The notes beneath the pieces are model-generated. The model was not told where the DNA came from and searched no databases. It saw nothing but the letters and a program-made list of their open reading frames with translations. Below, piece by piece: positions 52,934 through 61,934 of a stretch of 64,000 nucleotides of DNA. The translations under genes and the position numbers were made by a program. This DNA is from a bacterium (lineage in GTDB: Bacteria > Gemmatimonadota > Glassbacteria > GWA2-58-10). Where the stretch lies: contig JAJFUG010000180.1 in assembly GCA_021372515.1 (NCBI GenBank), positions 69,862-133,861 of the forward strand, in the 5' to 3' direction. Numbering within the stretch: position 1 is the stretch's first letter; each line of letters begins with the position of its first letter.

Positions 52934-54169
52934 ATGACAATGCCGGAAAGAATAAAAAGAATACTGGTTCTGACAGTTGTTCTGGCGCTGGCCGCGGTGG
53001 TCCCGGCGGACCGTCTCCAGGCGGCTTTCCAGGTCCCGGCGGCAAAAACGGCCGGAATAAGCTCCAATTTCTATGTGGGGACTCTGCTGGGCTACAATGA
53101 CAACCTTTTTCTGGACAGCACGGACACCCAGGCGGTTTTCAGCCAGCACCTGGTGCCGCATTTCGACCTGGACTACCGCACGCGGCGGCTCAGCGTGAAC
53201 CTGGACTACACGGGCGATTACAGCTGGTACAGTGCGGGCGGGGACAGGACCAAGAACGCCCTGCACTACACGCGTCTCGGGTCTGACTGGAACTGGCACC
53301 GTGACCTGAGCCTGCAGTTCTTCGGCGACCTCAGCGAGCGGCCCATCGACCTGACCAAGGGTGGAGGGGTGCTGACCTCGGCCTTGAACGTAGGCGGTTT
53401 TTTCCGGCCCCCGGCGATCAACAGCGTCCTGACCCGCACTGTCGGGCTGGGCCAGCACTATTTCCGGCGGCTGAACAGCCGGCTGCAGCTGGAGGCCTCC
53501 TACGGCGCGAGCGACATGCAGACCGACCGGAAATACGGGCGGGATGTGTTCCAGCACGGGGCTTCCGGCAAGTTGCTTTACACCTGGAGCAAGCGGCTGG
53601 ACCTGGCCCTGCGTTTCGCCGTGCAGAACCAGAACTACGAGGGCGGCATCCGGCGGCGTAATTCCAGCCTGGTGCTGGAGGCTGACTATGCCATCACCCC
53701 GCGCACCTCTCTTTTCGGGGCGGCCGGGGTGGAGGACCTGAAACTGCGGAACCCCGGGCCAGGCCTGAGAGCGGGCAACGCCCGGGCCTACCTGGAGGCC
53801 GGGGTGAGTTTCGACCGGATCCCGCGCACGAGCCTGGCCCTGTCCGTCAGCCGGCGGCTGCTGTCCGACATCAGCGCCAACCTGTACACCTTGACCGAGG
53901 TCGCTGTCCGGGCCAACCACGAGTTGAGCCGTCGGGTCGAGCTGTCCGGGGCGCTCTACTCCAGGAGCCTGTCCCTGGACCAGGTGGAGCAGCGGCTGAA
54001 CGATTACATCCTCGGCTCCGAGTTACAGATCACCTATCGCATCTCGCGGGACCTGCAGCCGATGGTGAACCTCAACTATGTGGTCAACGCCGGGGAGTTC
54101 CGGCCGAACGATTTCGCCAATTTCCGCCTGAACACCGGGCTACGCTACTACTTCTTTGCCCTCAACTGA
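52934..54169 (+). CDS. Putative outer-membrane beta-barrel of a polysaccharide locus
   Basis: 411 aa. Signal peptide (ILVLTVVLALAAVVPADRLQ), then alternating amphipathic strands rich in Tyr, Arg and Asp (YVGTLLGYNDNLFLD, RLSVNLDYTGDYSWYSAGG, LRFAVQNQNYEGGIRRRN) ending with an aromatic terminal strand (GLRYYFFALN). This pattern matches the BBP2/exosortase-type outer-membrane proteins found in exopolysaccharide clusters. Here it stands before PHP, Wza-like and Wzc-like genes, so a role as polysaccharide secretin or accessory porin is likely. Start ATG 52934 or 52940; ribosome site weak. Confidence 0.72.
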   Translation: MTMPERIKRILVLTVVLALAAVVPADRLQAAFQVPAAKTAGISSNFYVGTLLGYNDNLFLDSTDTQAVFSQHLVPHFDLDYRTRRLSVNLDYTGDYSWYSAGGDRTKNALHYTRLGSDWNWHRDLSLQFFGDLSERPIDLTKGGGVLTSALNVGGFFRPPAINSVLTRTVGLGQHYFRRLNSRLQLEASYGASDMQTDRKYGRDVFQHGASGKLLYTWSKRLDLALRFAVQNQNYEGGIRRRNSSLVLEADYAITPRTSLFGAAGVEDLKLRNPGPGLRAGNARAYLEAGVSFDRIPRTSLALSVSRRLLSDISANLYTLTEVAVRANHELSRRVELSGALYSRSLSLDQVEQRLNDYILGSELQITYRISRDLQPMVNLNYVVNAGEFRPNDFANFRLNTGLRYYFFALN

Positions 54170-54218
54170 GGGAGTTGGAGAACCGCCTCTCCATCGACCG
54201 GAACTGCAAGGGAACATT

Positions 54219-54815
54219 ATGGAACTGAAGGCCGATCTGCACATCCACTCCGAGTACTCCTTCGACTGCCGTCTGAAGCTGGAAGAGATCGCCAGGCAGG
54301 CTGTCCGGCGGGGCCTCGATATCGTGGCCGTGACCGACCACGGCACTCTGGAAGGCAGCCTGAGGCTGCGTGAGCAGGTCGCCTCCAGTGGCGCCGGGCT
54401 TCAGGTGGTGGTAGGCTGTGAGATAACGACCGAGGCGGGCGATATCCTGGGGCTTTTTCTGGAGCGGGAGATCCGTTCAAGCCGTGCACTCGATGTCATC
54501 GCGGAGATAAAAGACATGGGCGGCGTGAGCGTCCTGGCCCACCCATACCGGGCCGGTGAGCCCTCCCGTGACGTGCTGGAGGCGGTGGATGCAGTCGAGA
54601 TCTACAACGGCCGCAGCAGCAAGGTCCAAAACTATCTGGCGCAGGTGCTGGCCCTGCGGCTACAGAAACCGGGGCTTTCGGGCAGCGACGCCCATGTGCC
54701 GGATGAGGTCGGCTGCGCCTACACTCTTCTGGATGATATGCCGGAAATCGGAAAGGCCTCATTCAAGGGGTGCGAACTCCTTAACAGTTGCCTGGGAGTG
54801 AGGCTGAATGTTTAG
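54219..54815 (+). CDS. PHP-domain phosphoesterase
   Basis: 198 aa. The PHP metal-binding motifs are intact: DLHIHSEYS near the N-terminus, VAVTDHGTLEG, VVGCEITTE, LAHPYRAGE and SGSDAHVPDEVG. PHP proteins hydrolyse phosphate esters with a tri-metal centre. The family resembles COG0613-type rather than the CpsB/YwqE type, but its place two genes before a BY-kinase suggests it could act as the matching tyrosine phosphatase. AAGGGA lies upstream of ATG 54219. Its end overlaps the start of the Wza-like gene by 8 nt. Confidence 0.82.
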   Translation: MELKADLHIHSEYSFDCRLKLEEIARQAVRRGLDIVAVTDHGTLEGSLRLREQVASSGAGLQVVVGCEITTEAGDILGLFLEREIRSSRALDVIAEIKDMGGVSVLAHPYRAGEPSRDVLEAVDAVEIYNGRSSKVQNYLAQVLALRLQKPGLSGSDAHVPDEVGCAYTLLDDMPEIGKASFKGCELLNSCLGVRLNV

Positions 54816-55803
54816 AGTGTACTCTCGGATAAGGTCCGCTGCGGGCCGGATGGAGCGCCGGATCATGAGAATTTCCCTCGATCGGCCTGGATTGTCGCGC
54901 CGGACTGGGCAATGTATCCGCCTGGTTGTCTGCCTGATCCTGTGCAGCCTCGCAACCCCTGTTCTGACTGTTGCGGCCGGTGAGCCCTCAGGTTCGGATG
55001 CCTACGTTCTGGGGGTGGGGGACATCCTGCACATCACGGTCCTGGATGAGCCGGACCTGACCGGCAGTTTCCAGGTCTCCTCGGCCGGCAACATCAGCTA
55101 CCCTTTCCTGGGCAACCTGCCGGTCAAAGGCCTGACCGTCGAGGAACTCGACCAGTACCTGGTGCTGAAACTGAGCCAGGACTACCTGGTCAACCCGGTG
55201 GTGACAGTCAGCGTGGAGAGCTACCAGAGCAAGAAAGTCTATGTCCAGGGCGAGGTGGCCAAGCCGGGGGTCTATTACCTCAAGGAGCGCACCGGGGTGC
55301 TGAACCTTCTGCTGGAATCCGGCGGCACCACCCGGGACGCCTCGGAGGAGATCGTCATCCTGCGCTCCGCGGGCGGCTCTCACGGCGGAAGCGACTCCGC
55401 CTCGGCCGAGGATTTCGAGCAGATACACATCAACCTCAAGGAACTGCTGAGCGGCGACCAGAGCCAGAACGTGCAGGTGCAAAATGGGGACATCCTGTAC
55501 GTGGCCAATGCCAGCGGCGGGCAGTTCCGGACCGAGGGCCGCTTCGTCAACATCATGGGCGAGGTGAAAAAGCCCGGCAACTACGATTACCGCCTGGGTC
55601 TGACTGTCCTGAACGCGATCCTCGAAGCCGGCGGGTTCACCGAGTACGCAGCCAAGAACAAGGTCAAGGTCATAAAGAAAGTGGGAGACAAGCAGAAAGT
55701 CCTGATCGCCAGGCTGGACGACCTGGTCAAGAGCGGCAGTCTGGAAGAGGACATGCTGCTCGACCCGGGCGACCTGGTGGTGGTTCCGCAGAGCCTGTTC
55801 TAA
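54808..55803 (+). CDS. Polysaccharide export protein (Wza-like, SLBB domains)
   Basis: About 331 aa. The N-terminal signal or anchor (IRLVVCLILCSLATPVLTVA) has a Cys but no clean lipobox. Poly_export domain (YVLGVGDILHITVLDEPDLT ... ISYPFLGNLPVKGLTVEELD), then two SLBB domains (KVYVQGEVAKPGVYYL; VNIMGEVKKPGNYDYRLG). It would form the outer-membrane export channel for the polysaccharide. ATG 54808 overlaps the PHP stop; ATG 54850 or 54865 may be the true start because the first residues are strongly basic. Confidence 0.9.
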   Translation: MFRVYSRIRSAAGRMERRIMRISLDRPGLSRRTGQCIRLVVCLILCSLATPVLTVAAGEPSGSDAYVLGVGDILHITVLDEPDLTGSFQVSSAGNISYPFLGNLPVKGLTVEELDQYLVLKLSQDYLVNPVVTVSVESYQSKKVYVQGEVAKPGVYYLKERTGVLNLLLESGGTTRDASEEIVILRSAGGSHGGSDSASAEDFEQIHINLKELLSGDQSQNVQVQNGDILYVANASGGQFRTEGRFVNIMGEVKKPGNYDYRLGLTVLNAILEAGGFTEYAAKNKVKVIKKVGDKQKVLIARLDDLVKSGSLEEDMLLDPGDLVVVPQSLF

Positions 55804-55824
55804 CCCTTGCACGGGATAGGGGTC

Positions 55825-57810
55825 ATGTACAACGAACAAGAAGAAAGCCGGATCGAGAACATCCACCTGCTGGACTACTGGAAAGTGGTGCGCAAGCACC
55901 TCAACCTGGGCCTGACCGTTTTCTCGGTCATCGTTGCCGGGACGCTTCTGTATCTATTCACCGCCACACCGATCTACGAGGCCGTCTCCCGTATTCTGAT
56001 CACCGAGGACCTCTCCCGCACGGTGATGGGGGCGGAGCTGGCCCAGAGCATTTTCAGCGACCAGTTGCGCTTCGAGACCGAGCTTCAGATCCTGAAGGGC
56101 GACCCGGTCTACGACGGGGTGATCCAGAGCCTGCGGCTCTGCCCGGAGGGCAAAGGGAGCCCGGAATACGAGCGGACCCTGAACGGCCTGAAAGGGCGGG
56201 TCGTATGCTCGCGCCTGCGCAACACCCGCCTTCTGGAGGTCAAGGCCGCCTCGGCCTCGCCCGATACGGCGGCGCTTCTTGCCAACACGCTCGTCTCGGT
56301 CTACATGAACGCCTACCGGACCCGTCAGCTGGAGTCCTCGCGCAACACCGCCTCCTGGCTCAACCAGCAGCTGCTGGACCTGGAATACAAGGTCAAGCAG
56401 TCGCAGCAGGAGCTGCTGGACTACATCAGCGCCGAACGGATCACTTTCGTCTCGGACGGCACCGGCCTGGAGAGCGAGCTTAAAACCGACCTGTTCAAGG
56501 CCCCGGACGAGACACTGCTCGACGACATACACGCCCGCCTGATCCAGGCCAAGCTTGAGCGCGACGACATTCTGCAGCGCTACAAGGGCAAGCACCCCAA
56601 GGTCCAGCAGGCGGACGCCAAAGTCGCTTCCCTGGAGCGCGAGTACGCCCAGGAGAAAGTCCGCCTGGAATCCGAGCGCAACCTCCTGACCAACAAGATT
56701 ATCGAGGCCCGGCGTAAGGCAGTCCGGCACGACATCCTCAAGCGCCAGGTCGACACGAACAAGGAGCTTTACAACCTGTTCATCAAGAAGATGCAGGAGG
56801 TGGACCTGTCCCAGGGCCTGGGCGAGGGCGACATCAAGGTGGTGGAGTCCGCCGTGCCGCCGATGCTGCCGGACAAACCAAAGAAAAGGCTGGTCCTCCT
56901 GATAGGCGTGCTGCTGGGGCTCAGCCTCGGGGTGGGGAGCACTTTCCTGGTCGAGTACCTGGACCGCTCGCTCAAGTCCAAGGAGGAGATAGAGGCCCTG
57001 ACCGGCCTGCCCGTGCTCTCCTCGATCAGCCTGCAGAGCGTGGCGGACAAGGGCGCCTTCGATTACCGGACTTATTTCGGGGACAGGGATTACCGCAAGG
57101 AGCATGAGCTTTTCCGGGTGCTCAGGGCCAACATCAAGTTCTCCGACCTGAAGCAGAAGTCCAGGATACTTCTGGTCACCAGTAGTTGCCCGGGCGAGGG
57201 CAAGACCACTGTCTCCAGCCGTCTGGCCCTGAACCTGGCCGCGGCCGGCGAGCGGGTGCTGTTGGTGGACGCCGACCTACGCAAGCCGCGCGTGCACAAG
57301 ATATTCGGCCTGGAGAACAAGCGCGGTCTGACCAACATGATGGTCGAGGAAATGCCGGATTTCTCGTTCATCCACCCGGAGCTGACCGCCGGCCTGGACG
57401 TGCTCAACTGCGGCCCCCTGCCGGCCCAGCCCGCCGAGCTCATCGAGAACTCGCGCTTCGGAGCTCTCATCAAGGAACTGGCCGGCCGCTACGACCGGAT
57501 CATCATCGACAGCCCGCCCGTGGCCACGGTCATCGATGCGGCGCTCATAGCCACTTTCTGCGACAGCGTGCTGCTGGTGATCGACCCGCGCACCACCGAC
57601 CGCCAGGTGCTGCGCCAGGCCCAGACCCAGCTTGAAAAGGCCGGCATCAGGATCCTCGGCCTGGTCCTGAACAAGATCGCCCACGAGGAAGAGGGCTATT
57701 ACTACTACTCGTACTACTACTACGAGGACAGCGCCACGGGTGACCGGAAGAAACGCACCCACCGTAAAAAGCGCTCCGCAGAGAAGCAGAAGGAAGAAGT
57801 CACGGTCTGA
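55825..57810 (+). CDS. Wzc-like polysaccharide co-polymerase and BY-kinase
   Basis: About 661 aa controlling polymer length and export. First membrane span ~27-45 (GLTVFSVIVAGTLLYLF), a periplasmic Wzz region with coiled coils (~50-340), second span ~355-375 (LVLLIGVLLGLSLGVGSTFL), then the cytoplasmic tyrosine kinase: Walker A SSCPGEGKTTVSS (~453-465), Walker A' VLLVDADLRKPRVHKIFG and Walker B IIIDSPP. The tail has a tyrosine cluster (GYYYYSYYYYED, residues 625-633, eight Tyr) that is autophosphorylated in this family, followed by a basic Lys/Arg tail. AGGGG just before ATG 55825. Same operon as the Wza-like gene. Confidence 0.93.
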   Translation: MYNEQEESRIENIHLLDYWKVVRKHLNLGLTVFSVIVAGTLLYLFTATPIYEAVSRILITEDLSRTVMGAELAQSIFSDQLRFETELQILKGDPVYDGVIQSLRLCPEGKGSPEYERTLNGLKGRVVCSRLRNTRLLEVKAASASPDTAALLANTLVSVYMNAYRTRQLESSRNTASWLNQQLLDLEYKVKQSQQELLDYISAERITFVSDGTGLESELKTDLFKAPDETLLDDIHARLIQAKLERDDILQRYKGKHPKVQQADAKVASLEREYAQEKVRLESERNLLTNKIIEARRKAVRHDILKRQVDTNKELYNLFIKKMQEVDLSQGLGEGDIKVVESAVPPMLPDKPKKRLVLLIGVLLGLSLGVGSTFLVEYLDRSLKSKEEIEALTGLPVLSSISLQSVADKGAFDYRTYFGDRDYRKEHELFRVLRANIKFSDLKQKSRILLVTSSCPGEGKTTVSSRLALNLAAAGERVLLVDADLRKPRVHKIFGLENKRGLTNMMVEEMPDFSFIHPELTAGLDVLNCGPLPAQPAELIENSRFGALIKELAGRYDRIIIDSPPVATVIDAALIATFCDSVLLVIDPRTTDRQVLRQAQTQLEKAGIRILGLVLNKIAHEEEGYYYYSYYYYEDSATGDRKKRTHRKKRSAEKQKEEVTV

Positions 57811-57840
57811 GCCTTATTTGGACTAAAGCTAAGGAAACGC

Positions 57841-60405
57841 ATGCCGCCGAACCCTGAAAATACACTTCCCCGGCTCCTGGGCTGGACTGCGGAGGGACTC
57901 TTCTACGCCCTGCTTCTGTTTGCGGTCTTCAGCCACGGGGCGGTCGAGGCCTGGTCTCTGTCGATGAGCCACCTGATGGTCTGCGCAGTTGCGCTGCTGT
58001 CTGCCGCAGGCCTCCTGGCCTCTGGGGAAAGGTGGGTGCGCCTGCCGCTCCTGTGCTGGCTCCTGCTGGCCCTGCTGCTCTGGGGGATGGTCTCCTGGGG
58101 CTGGTTCTCCATCTATCGTCAGGCCAGCCTGGAGAGCCTGCTCAAGCTCAACGATTACCTTCTGGTCGCCTTTTTCGTGTACAGCCGTTTCGTCAGGGAG
58201 GCGGACCAGAAACGGCTCGTCCTGACCCTGACTCTATTGGGAGTACTGGTGGCCGGCTGGGGCCTGATCCGCTATTTCGCCGTCTCCCAGGGCCTGCTTT
58301 CCCGTCTGGGCAACGAGTCGGTCGGGGCGACCGCGCCCTATGTCAACCACAACCATTTCGCCGGCTGTCTGGAACTGACCCTGGCCGCGGGGGCCGGGCT
58401 TTTCGCCGCCAACTGGGGCCGCTCGCGCATCGAGTTCGGCGTCCTGCTGGGGGCCGGGCTGGTGTTGATCTTCGTGGCACTGCTGTTTTCGCTCTCGCGC
58501 GGCGGCATCCTGAGCCTGCTGGCTGCGGCGGGCGTTCCGGCCCTGGTCTATCTGGCCAGGAGCCGGGAGCGGCTGTCGTTTTCACCGGTGCTGGTGCTGG
58601 TCATTTTCACCCTGGGCTACCTCTGGGTCCTGCAGACCGACCGGGTGGAGGCACGCCTCAAGACCCTGGGGGACGAGCGGACCATGCTCACCCTGAACTC
58701 GCGGACCACGGCCTGGCGCTCGGCGCTTGCGGCGATCCGGGAGCGGCCCCTGGCCGGTTACGGCCCCGGGAATTTCGCCAGTGTCTACCCGCGTTTTCGC
58801 GAGAGCGGCCTGGCCATGTTCTTCGACTACGCCCACAACGACTACCTGCAACTCTGGGTGGAGTACGGTCTGGCCGGGGTCCTGCTGGTGCTGGCCGGTC
58901 TGGGTTCTTTCCTGTCCGGCCTGGGCCGACTGCTGTTCAAAGCCTGGGAACCCCGGGATTACCTCAGCCTGGGGCTGGGAGTGGGGATACTGGCCCTCGT
59001 CCTGCACAGCGTGGCGGATTTCAACCTTCAGCTCCAAGCCAACGCCCTGCTGTTCGTGAGCTTGGCCGCTCTTTTCAGCCGGCGGGCGCTCTCACTTCAC
59101 AAGAGCCGCCGGGTGCGGGACGGTCACTCCCTGTCCCTGCGCTGGGTTGTGCTTGCGCTGGCGTGTTTCTGCCTTGCCGGAAGCTGGCTGGCCGTGCCGG
59201 GCCTTCAGGCCGGTCTTCTGGCGCGCGAGACTGTCGACAGTCGGCAGCAGCTCGCCCCACTGGAGGTGGCGGCCCTTTACCGGACAGCTTCCGACCTGGT
59301 GCCGGGCGATGCGGGCTATGCTTTCCGGGCCGGACAGAATTACGCATTGGCCGCAAGTCAGAACGATATGACGTTTTTCCTGGGAGAGGCCAGGAGATAC
59401 ATGGAAAGGGCGCTTTCGCTCAACCCGGCCTCGAGCGAGTACTGGATCGGGAAAGCTCTCCTGGAGGCGGCGCGTGGGGACTCGGCCGAGGCCGAGAGGT
59501 GTTTCCGCGGCGCGCTGGCTGCCGACCCGCGCAACCCAGCCTGTTTTTTCTACCTGAGCGATTTCCTGCTGGAGCGCGGAAGGCTGGAGGAGGCGGTTGC
59601 AGTCTCCCGGGAGGGCCTGGAAATCTACCCGTCTTTCATCGGACAGCGTCTGCGCCGTGTCTGGGGGAAAAGCCAGGACCCGGAGCTCCTGTCCCGGCTG
59701 ACACCGGAGGGATACAGTCAGGGGCATTTTATCCTGGCGCAGCACTTTTTCAATCAGGGGCTCCAATCCCAATCGCTGGCCGAACTTCGACTGTGCAACG
59801 CCGAAACCAAGTGGGGGAACCCGTATTTTTATCTGTCCGGGCGCGACTACCAAGCCCTCGGGATGCCGGACAGCGCCGAGAGCAGCTACCGGGTCGGGAT
59901 CAAGAAGAGGCCTCCCGAATTGCAATGCTACCGGATGCTGGCCACACTGCTTGCGAGCCAGGGCCGTGACACGGAGGTCGAGGCGCTGTTCAACCAGGGT
60001 TTGGGATTGGCGCTGGGCAGCGAGGACGGGCCGCTGCGCTACGAGTATGCGCTTTATCTGAGCCGGAAGAAGGATTACAGCCGGATGAGGCAGGAGATCG
60101 AGGCGGCCCTGAGCCGGGACGTTAACAATGTCTCGTACCTGGAGCTTCTGGCGGACTCCTATCTGGGAGAGAAAAGGTATTACGAGGCCTTGAAAGAGTT
60201 GCGTCGGGTTGAGGTGCTGAAACCGGACAGAGTAAGTGTTTTGAGAAAGATCGCAAGTATATACGATCAGACCGGGCAGATGGAGAGGGCAAGAGAGTAC
60301 TGTATAAAAATTATCAATATTGATCCAAATAACAGCTATGCTTTGGGAATAATAGCAATACCGAAGGGTTCAGATGAGAAGAATAAGAGAGGGGAAGGTA
60401 TTTGA
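57841..60405 (+). CDS. O-antigen ligase/polymerase-like protein with TPR tail
   Basis: 854 aa. About ten to twelve membrane spans in residues 1-430, with the Wzy_C/O-antigen ligase loop HNDYLQLWVEYGLAGVLLVL and SRTTAWRSALAAIRERPLAG in the periplasmic part; residues ~450-850 are TPR-like helical repeats (AEAERCFRGALAADPRNPAC; LEEAVAVSREGLEIYPSF). Such proteins polymerise or ligate surface glycans, the TPRs binding partners. The last ~70 codons are clearly AT-richer than the rest (change near 60200), so the gene may be a recombination junction. Follows the Wzc-like gene by 30 nt. Confidence 0.85.
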   Translation: MPPNPENTLPRLLGWTAEGLFYALLLFAVFSHGAVEAWSLSMSHLMVCAVALLSAAGLLASGERWVRLPLLCWLLLALLLWGMVSWGWFSIYRQASLESLLKLNDYLLVAFFVYSRFVREADQKRLVLTLTLLGVLVAGWGLIRYFAVSQGLLSRLGNESVGATAPYVNHNHFAGCLELTLAAGAGLFAANWGRSRIEFGVLLGAGLVLIFVALLFSLSRGGILSLLAAAGVPALVYLARSRERLSFSPVLVLVIFTLGYLWVLQTDRVEARLKTLGDERTMLTLNSRTTAWRSALAAIRERPLAGYGPGNFASVYPRFRESGLAMFFDYAHNDYLQLWVEYGLAGVLLVLAGLGSFLSGLGRLLFKAWEPRDYLSLGLGVGILALVLHSVADFNLQLQANALLFVSLAALFSRRALSLHKSRRVRDGHSLSLRWVVLALACFCLAGSWLAVPGLQAGLLARETVDSRQQLAPLEVAALYRTASDLVPGDAGYAFRAGQNYALAASQNDMTFFLGEARRYMERALSLNPASSEYWIGKALLEAARGDSAEAERCFRGALAADPRNPACFFYLSDFLLERGRLEEAVAVSREGLEIYPSFIGQRLRRVWGKSQDPELLSRLTPEGYSQGHFILAQHFFNQGLQSQSLAELRLCNAETKWGNPYFYLSGRDYQALGMPDSAESSYRVGIKKRPPELQCYRMLATLLASQGRDTEVEALFNQGLGLALGSEDGPLRYEYALYLSRKKDYSRMRQEIEAALSRDVNNVSYLELLADSYLGEKRYYEALKELRRVEVLKPDRVSVLRKIASIYDQTGQMERAREYCIKIINIDPNNSYALGIIAIPKGSDEKNKRGEGI

Positions 60406-61934
60406 GAGTGTTAAATGAGACAGGAAGTGCTGCTAATGTTTTGGGTAGGCGTGTTGTTGGAAGTGCCACCGTTTTGGGAGGAGCACGGCTTTGTCAGCGT
60501 GCTTTTGATATTATCCGTATTTTAACTATTGCAAGGTGGCTGGGTCCAAAGGAAATGGGGGTCTTCGCGATAGCAACACTTGCGATAACCACTCTTGAAC
60601 AAATATCAGAAACTGGCTTGCGTCAGGCTATGATACAGTATCGAGGTGATATTTCAGTTCATATCACACCGGTAAGAACTGTACAGGGAATTCGTGGATT
60701 GTTGCTGGGTGGAGCATTCTATCTGGTTGCACCATGGATTTCAACTTTTTTTAATAGTCCGAATTCACTTGAAATACTTCAAGTTATGTCCATTCTTCCA
60801 ATCATCAGAGGAATGGAACCGCTTTATATTACAATTGCACAAAAAAACCTTTCTTTCAAACCCGTAGTCGTTTTGCAGGTTACTGCTGCGGTAATCAGTC
60901 TTATCGTCGGCATCGTCATGGCGTATATCCATCCTGATGCTTGGGCATTGGTCTGGTCTAGCTTGAGTGGAGCAGTAATAACGACGGTTGGAGCCAGTTT
61001 ATTATCCCGTCGTATGGATTTGAGATATTCTCTTTATTGGAAACCACTGAAGGAGTTACACATTTTTGGATTTTGGGTTTTTGTGAGTTGTATAAGTTCA
61101 TACGCATTCGTTCGAACAGGTGAATGGTTGATCGGCCGCATGCTTGATGTAAAGGAATTGGCTCTTTATCAGATGGCCTTTCTTATCTGCACGACCGCCA
61201 CCCAAGAGATGGGTGGAGTAATCTCACAACTGAGTTTCCCAATGTTCAGCCAACTGCAAGAGGATAAGAAGCGTTTGAATTCATCATTCAGGTTTGCATT
61301 TGGTTTTGTATCCCTTGTCACATTCGCGATGGCTGGATTGATTTGCAGTTGTTCGAAGGATTTGTTCTCTCTTGTGTTGGGTGAAAAATGGATGCCATCG
61401 CTTGTCTTTGTTCCGTGGCTAACCGTATGGGGCCTATGTGCAATGTTCTCAGGAACATTAAACGGTTTATTCTATGCATTGAATCGACCAAAACTTTGGA
61501 CAAAGACTATTGGTCTAATGACCATATTGCTTTTTGTAGGTATTTATCCAATGGTTAGTTGGAAAGGAGCCAAAGGTGTAGCTATCCTAATGGCTGCTAT
61601 TGGTATATTGGCGCAATTGGTCCGCTACCAGATTGTAGCCAGGCTTCTCTCCCTGAGGTTTAAGCAAGTGCTTAGGCATTTGGTTGTTCCTGGCATTGCT
61701 TGCATCGGGTCAGTAGGCTTCACAACTTGGAGTCATTCTTTCCTCCAGATTGATAATCAATTAGCCGGTCTCATTTTCTCAATGTTGGTTTTACTTGGAA
61801 CCTATATTTTGCTGGTCATTATCGGGCGACCGTGGATTGATCCTTCGTTTGGAGAGATAGCAAATATTCTAAAACAGATGTTTAGTCGGTCTAATGTAAA
61901 AACAACTATGATTACAACAGAGGAAATCGCATGA
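60402..61934 (+). CDS. Wzx-like polysaccharide flippase (MOP superfamily)
   Basis: 510 aa with about twelve hydrophobic spans, beginning with the family's basic opening (NVLGRRVVGSATVLGGARLC) and GLRQAMIQYRGD-type loop. It would flip lipid-linked sugar units across the inner membrane for the polymerase. TTG 60402 overlaps the previous stop by 4 nt with GGGGAAGG upstream; GTG 60408 is an alternative. The gene is visibly AT-richer than genes before 60 kb, suggesting lateral acquisition. Confidence 0.87.
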   Translation: MRVLNETGSAANVLGRRVVGSATVLGGARLCQRAFDIIRILTIARWLGPKEMGVFAIATLAITTLEQISETGLRQAMIQYRGDISVHITPVRTVQGIRGLLLGGAFYLVAPWISTFFNSPNSLEILQVMSILPIIRGMEPLYITIAQKNLSFKPVVVLQVTAAVISLIVGIVMAYIHPDAWALVWSSLSGAVITTVGASLLSRRMDLRYSLYWKPLKELHIFGFWVFVSCISSYAFVRTGEWLIGRMLDVKELALYQMAFLICTTATQEMGGVISQLSFPMFSQLQEDKKRLNSSFRFAFGFVSLVTFAMAGLICSCSKDLFSLVLGEKWMPSLVFVPWLTVWGLCAMFSGTLNGLFYALNRPKLWTKTIGLMTILLFVGIYPMVSWKGAKGVAILMAAIGILAQLVRYQIVARLLSLRFKQVLRHLVVPGIACIGSVGFTTWSHSFLQIDNQLAGLIFSMLVLLGTYILLVIIGRPWIDPSFGEIANILKQMFSRSNVKTTMITTEEIA

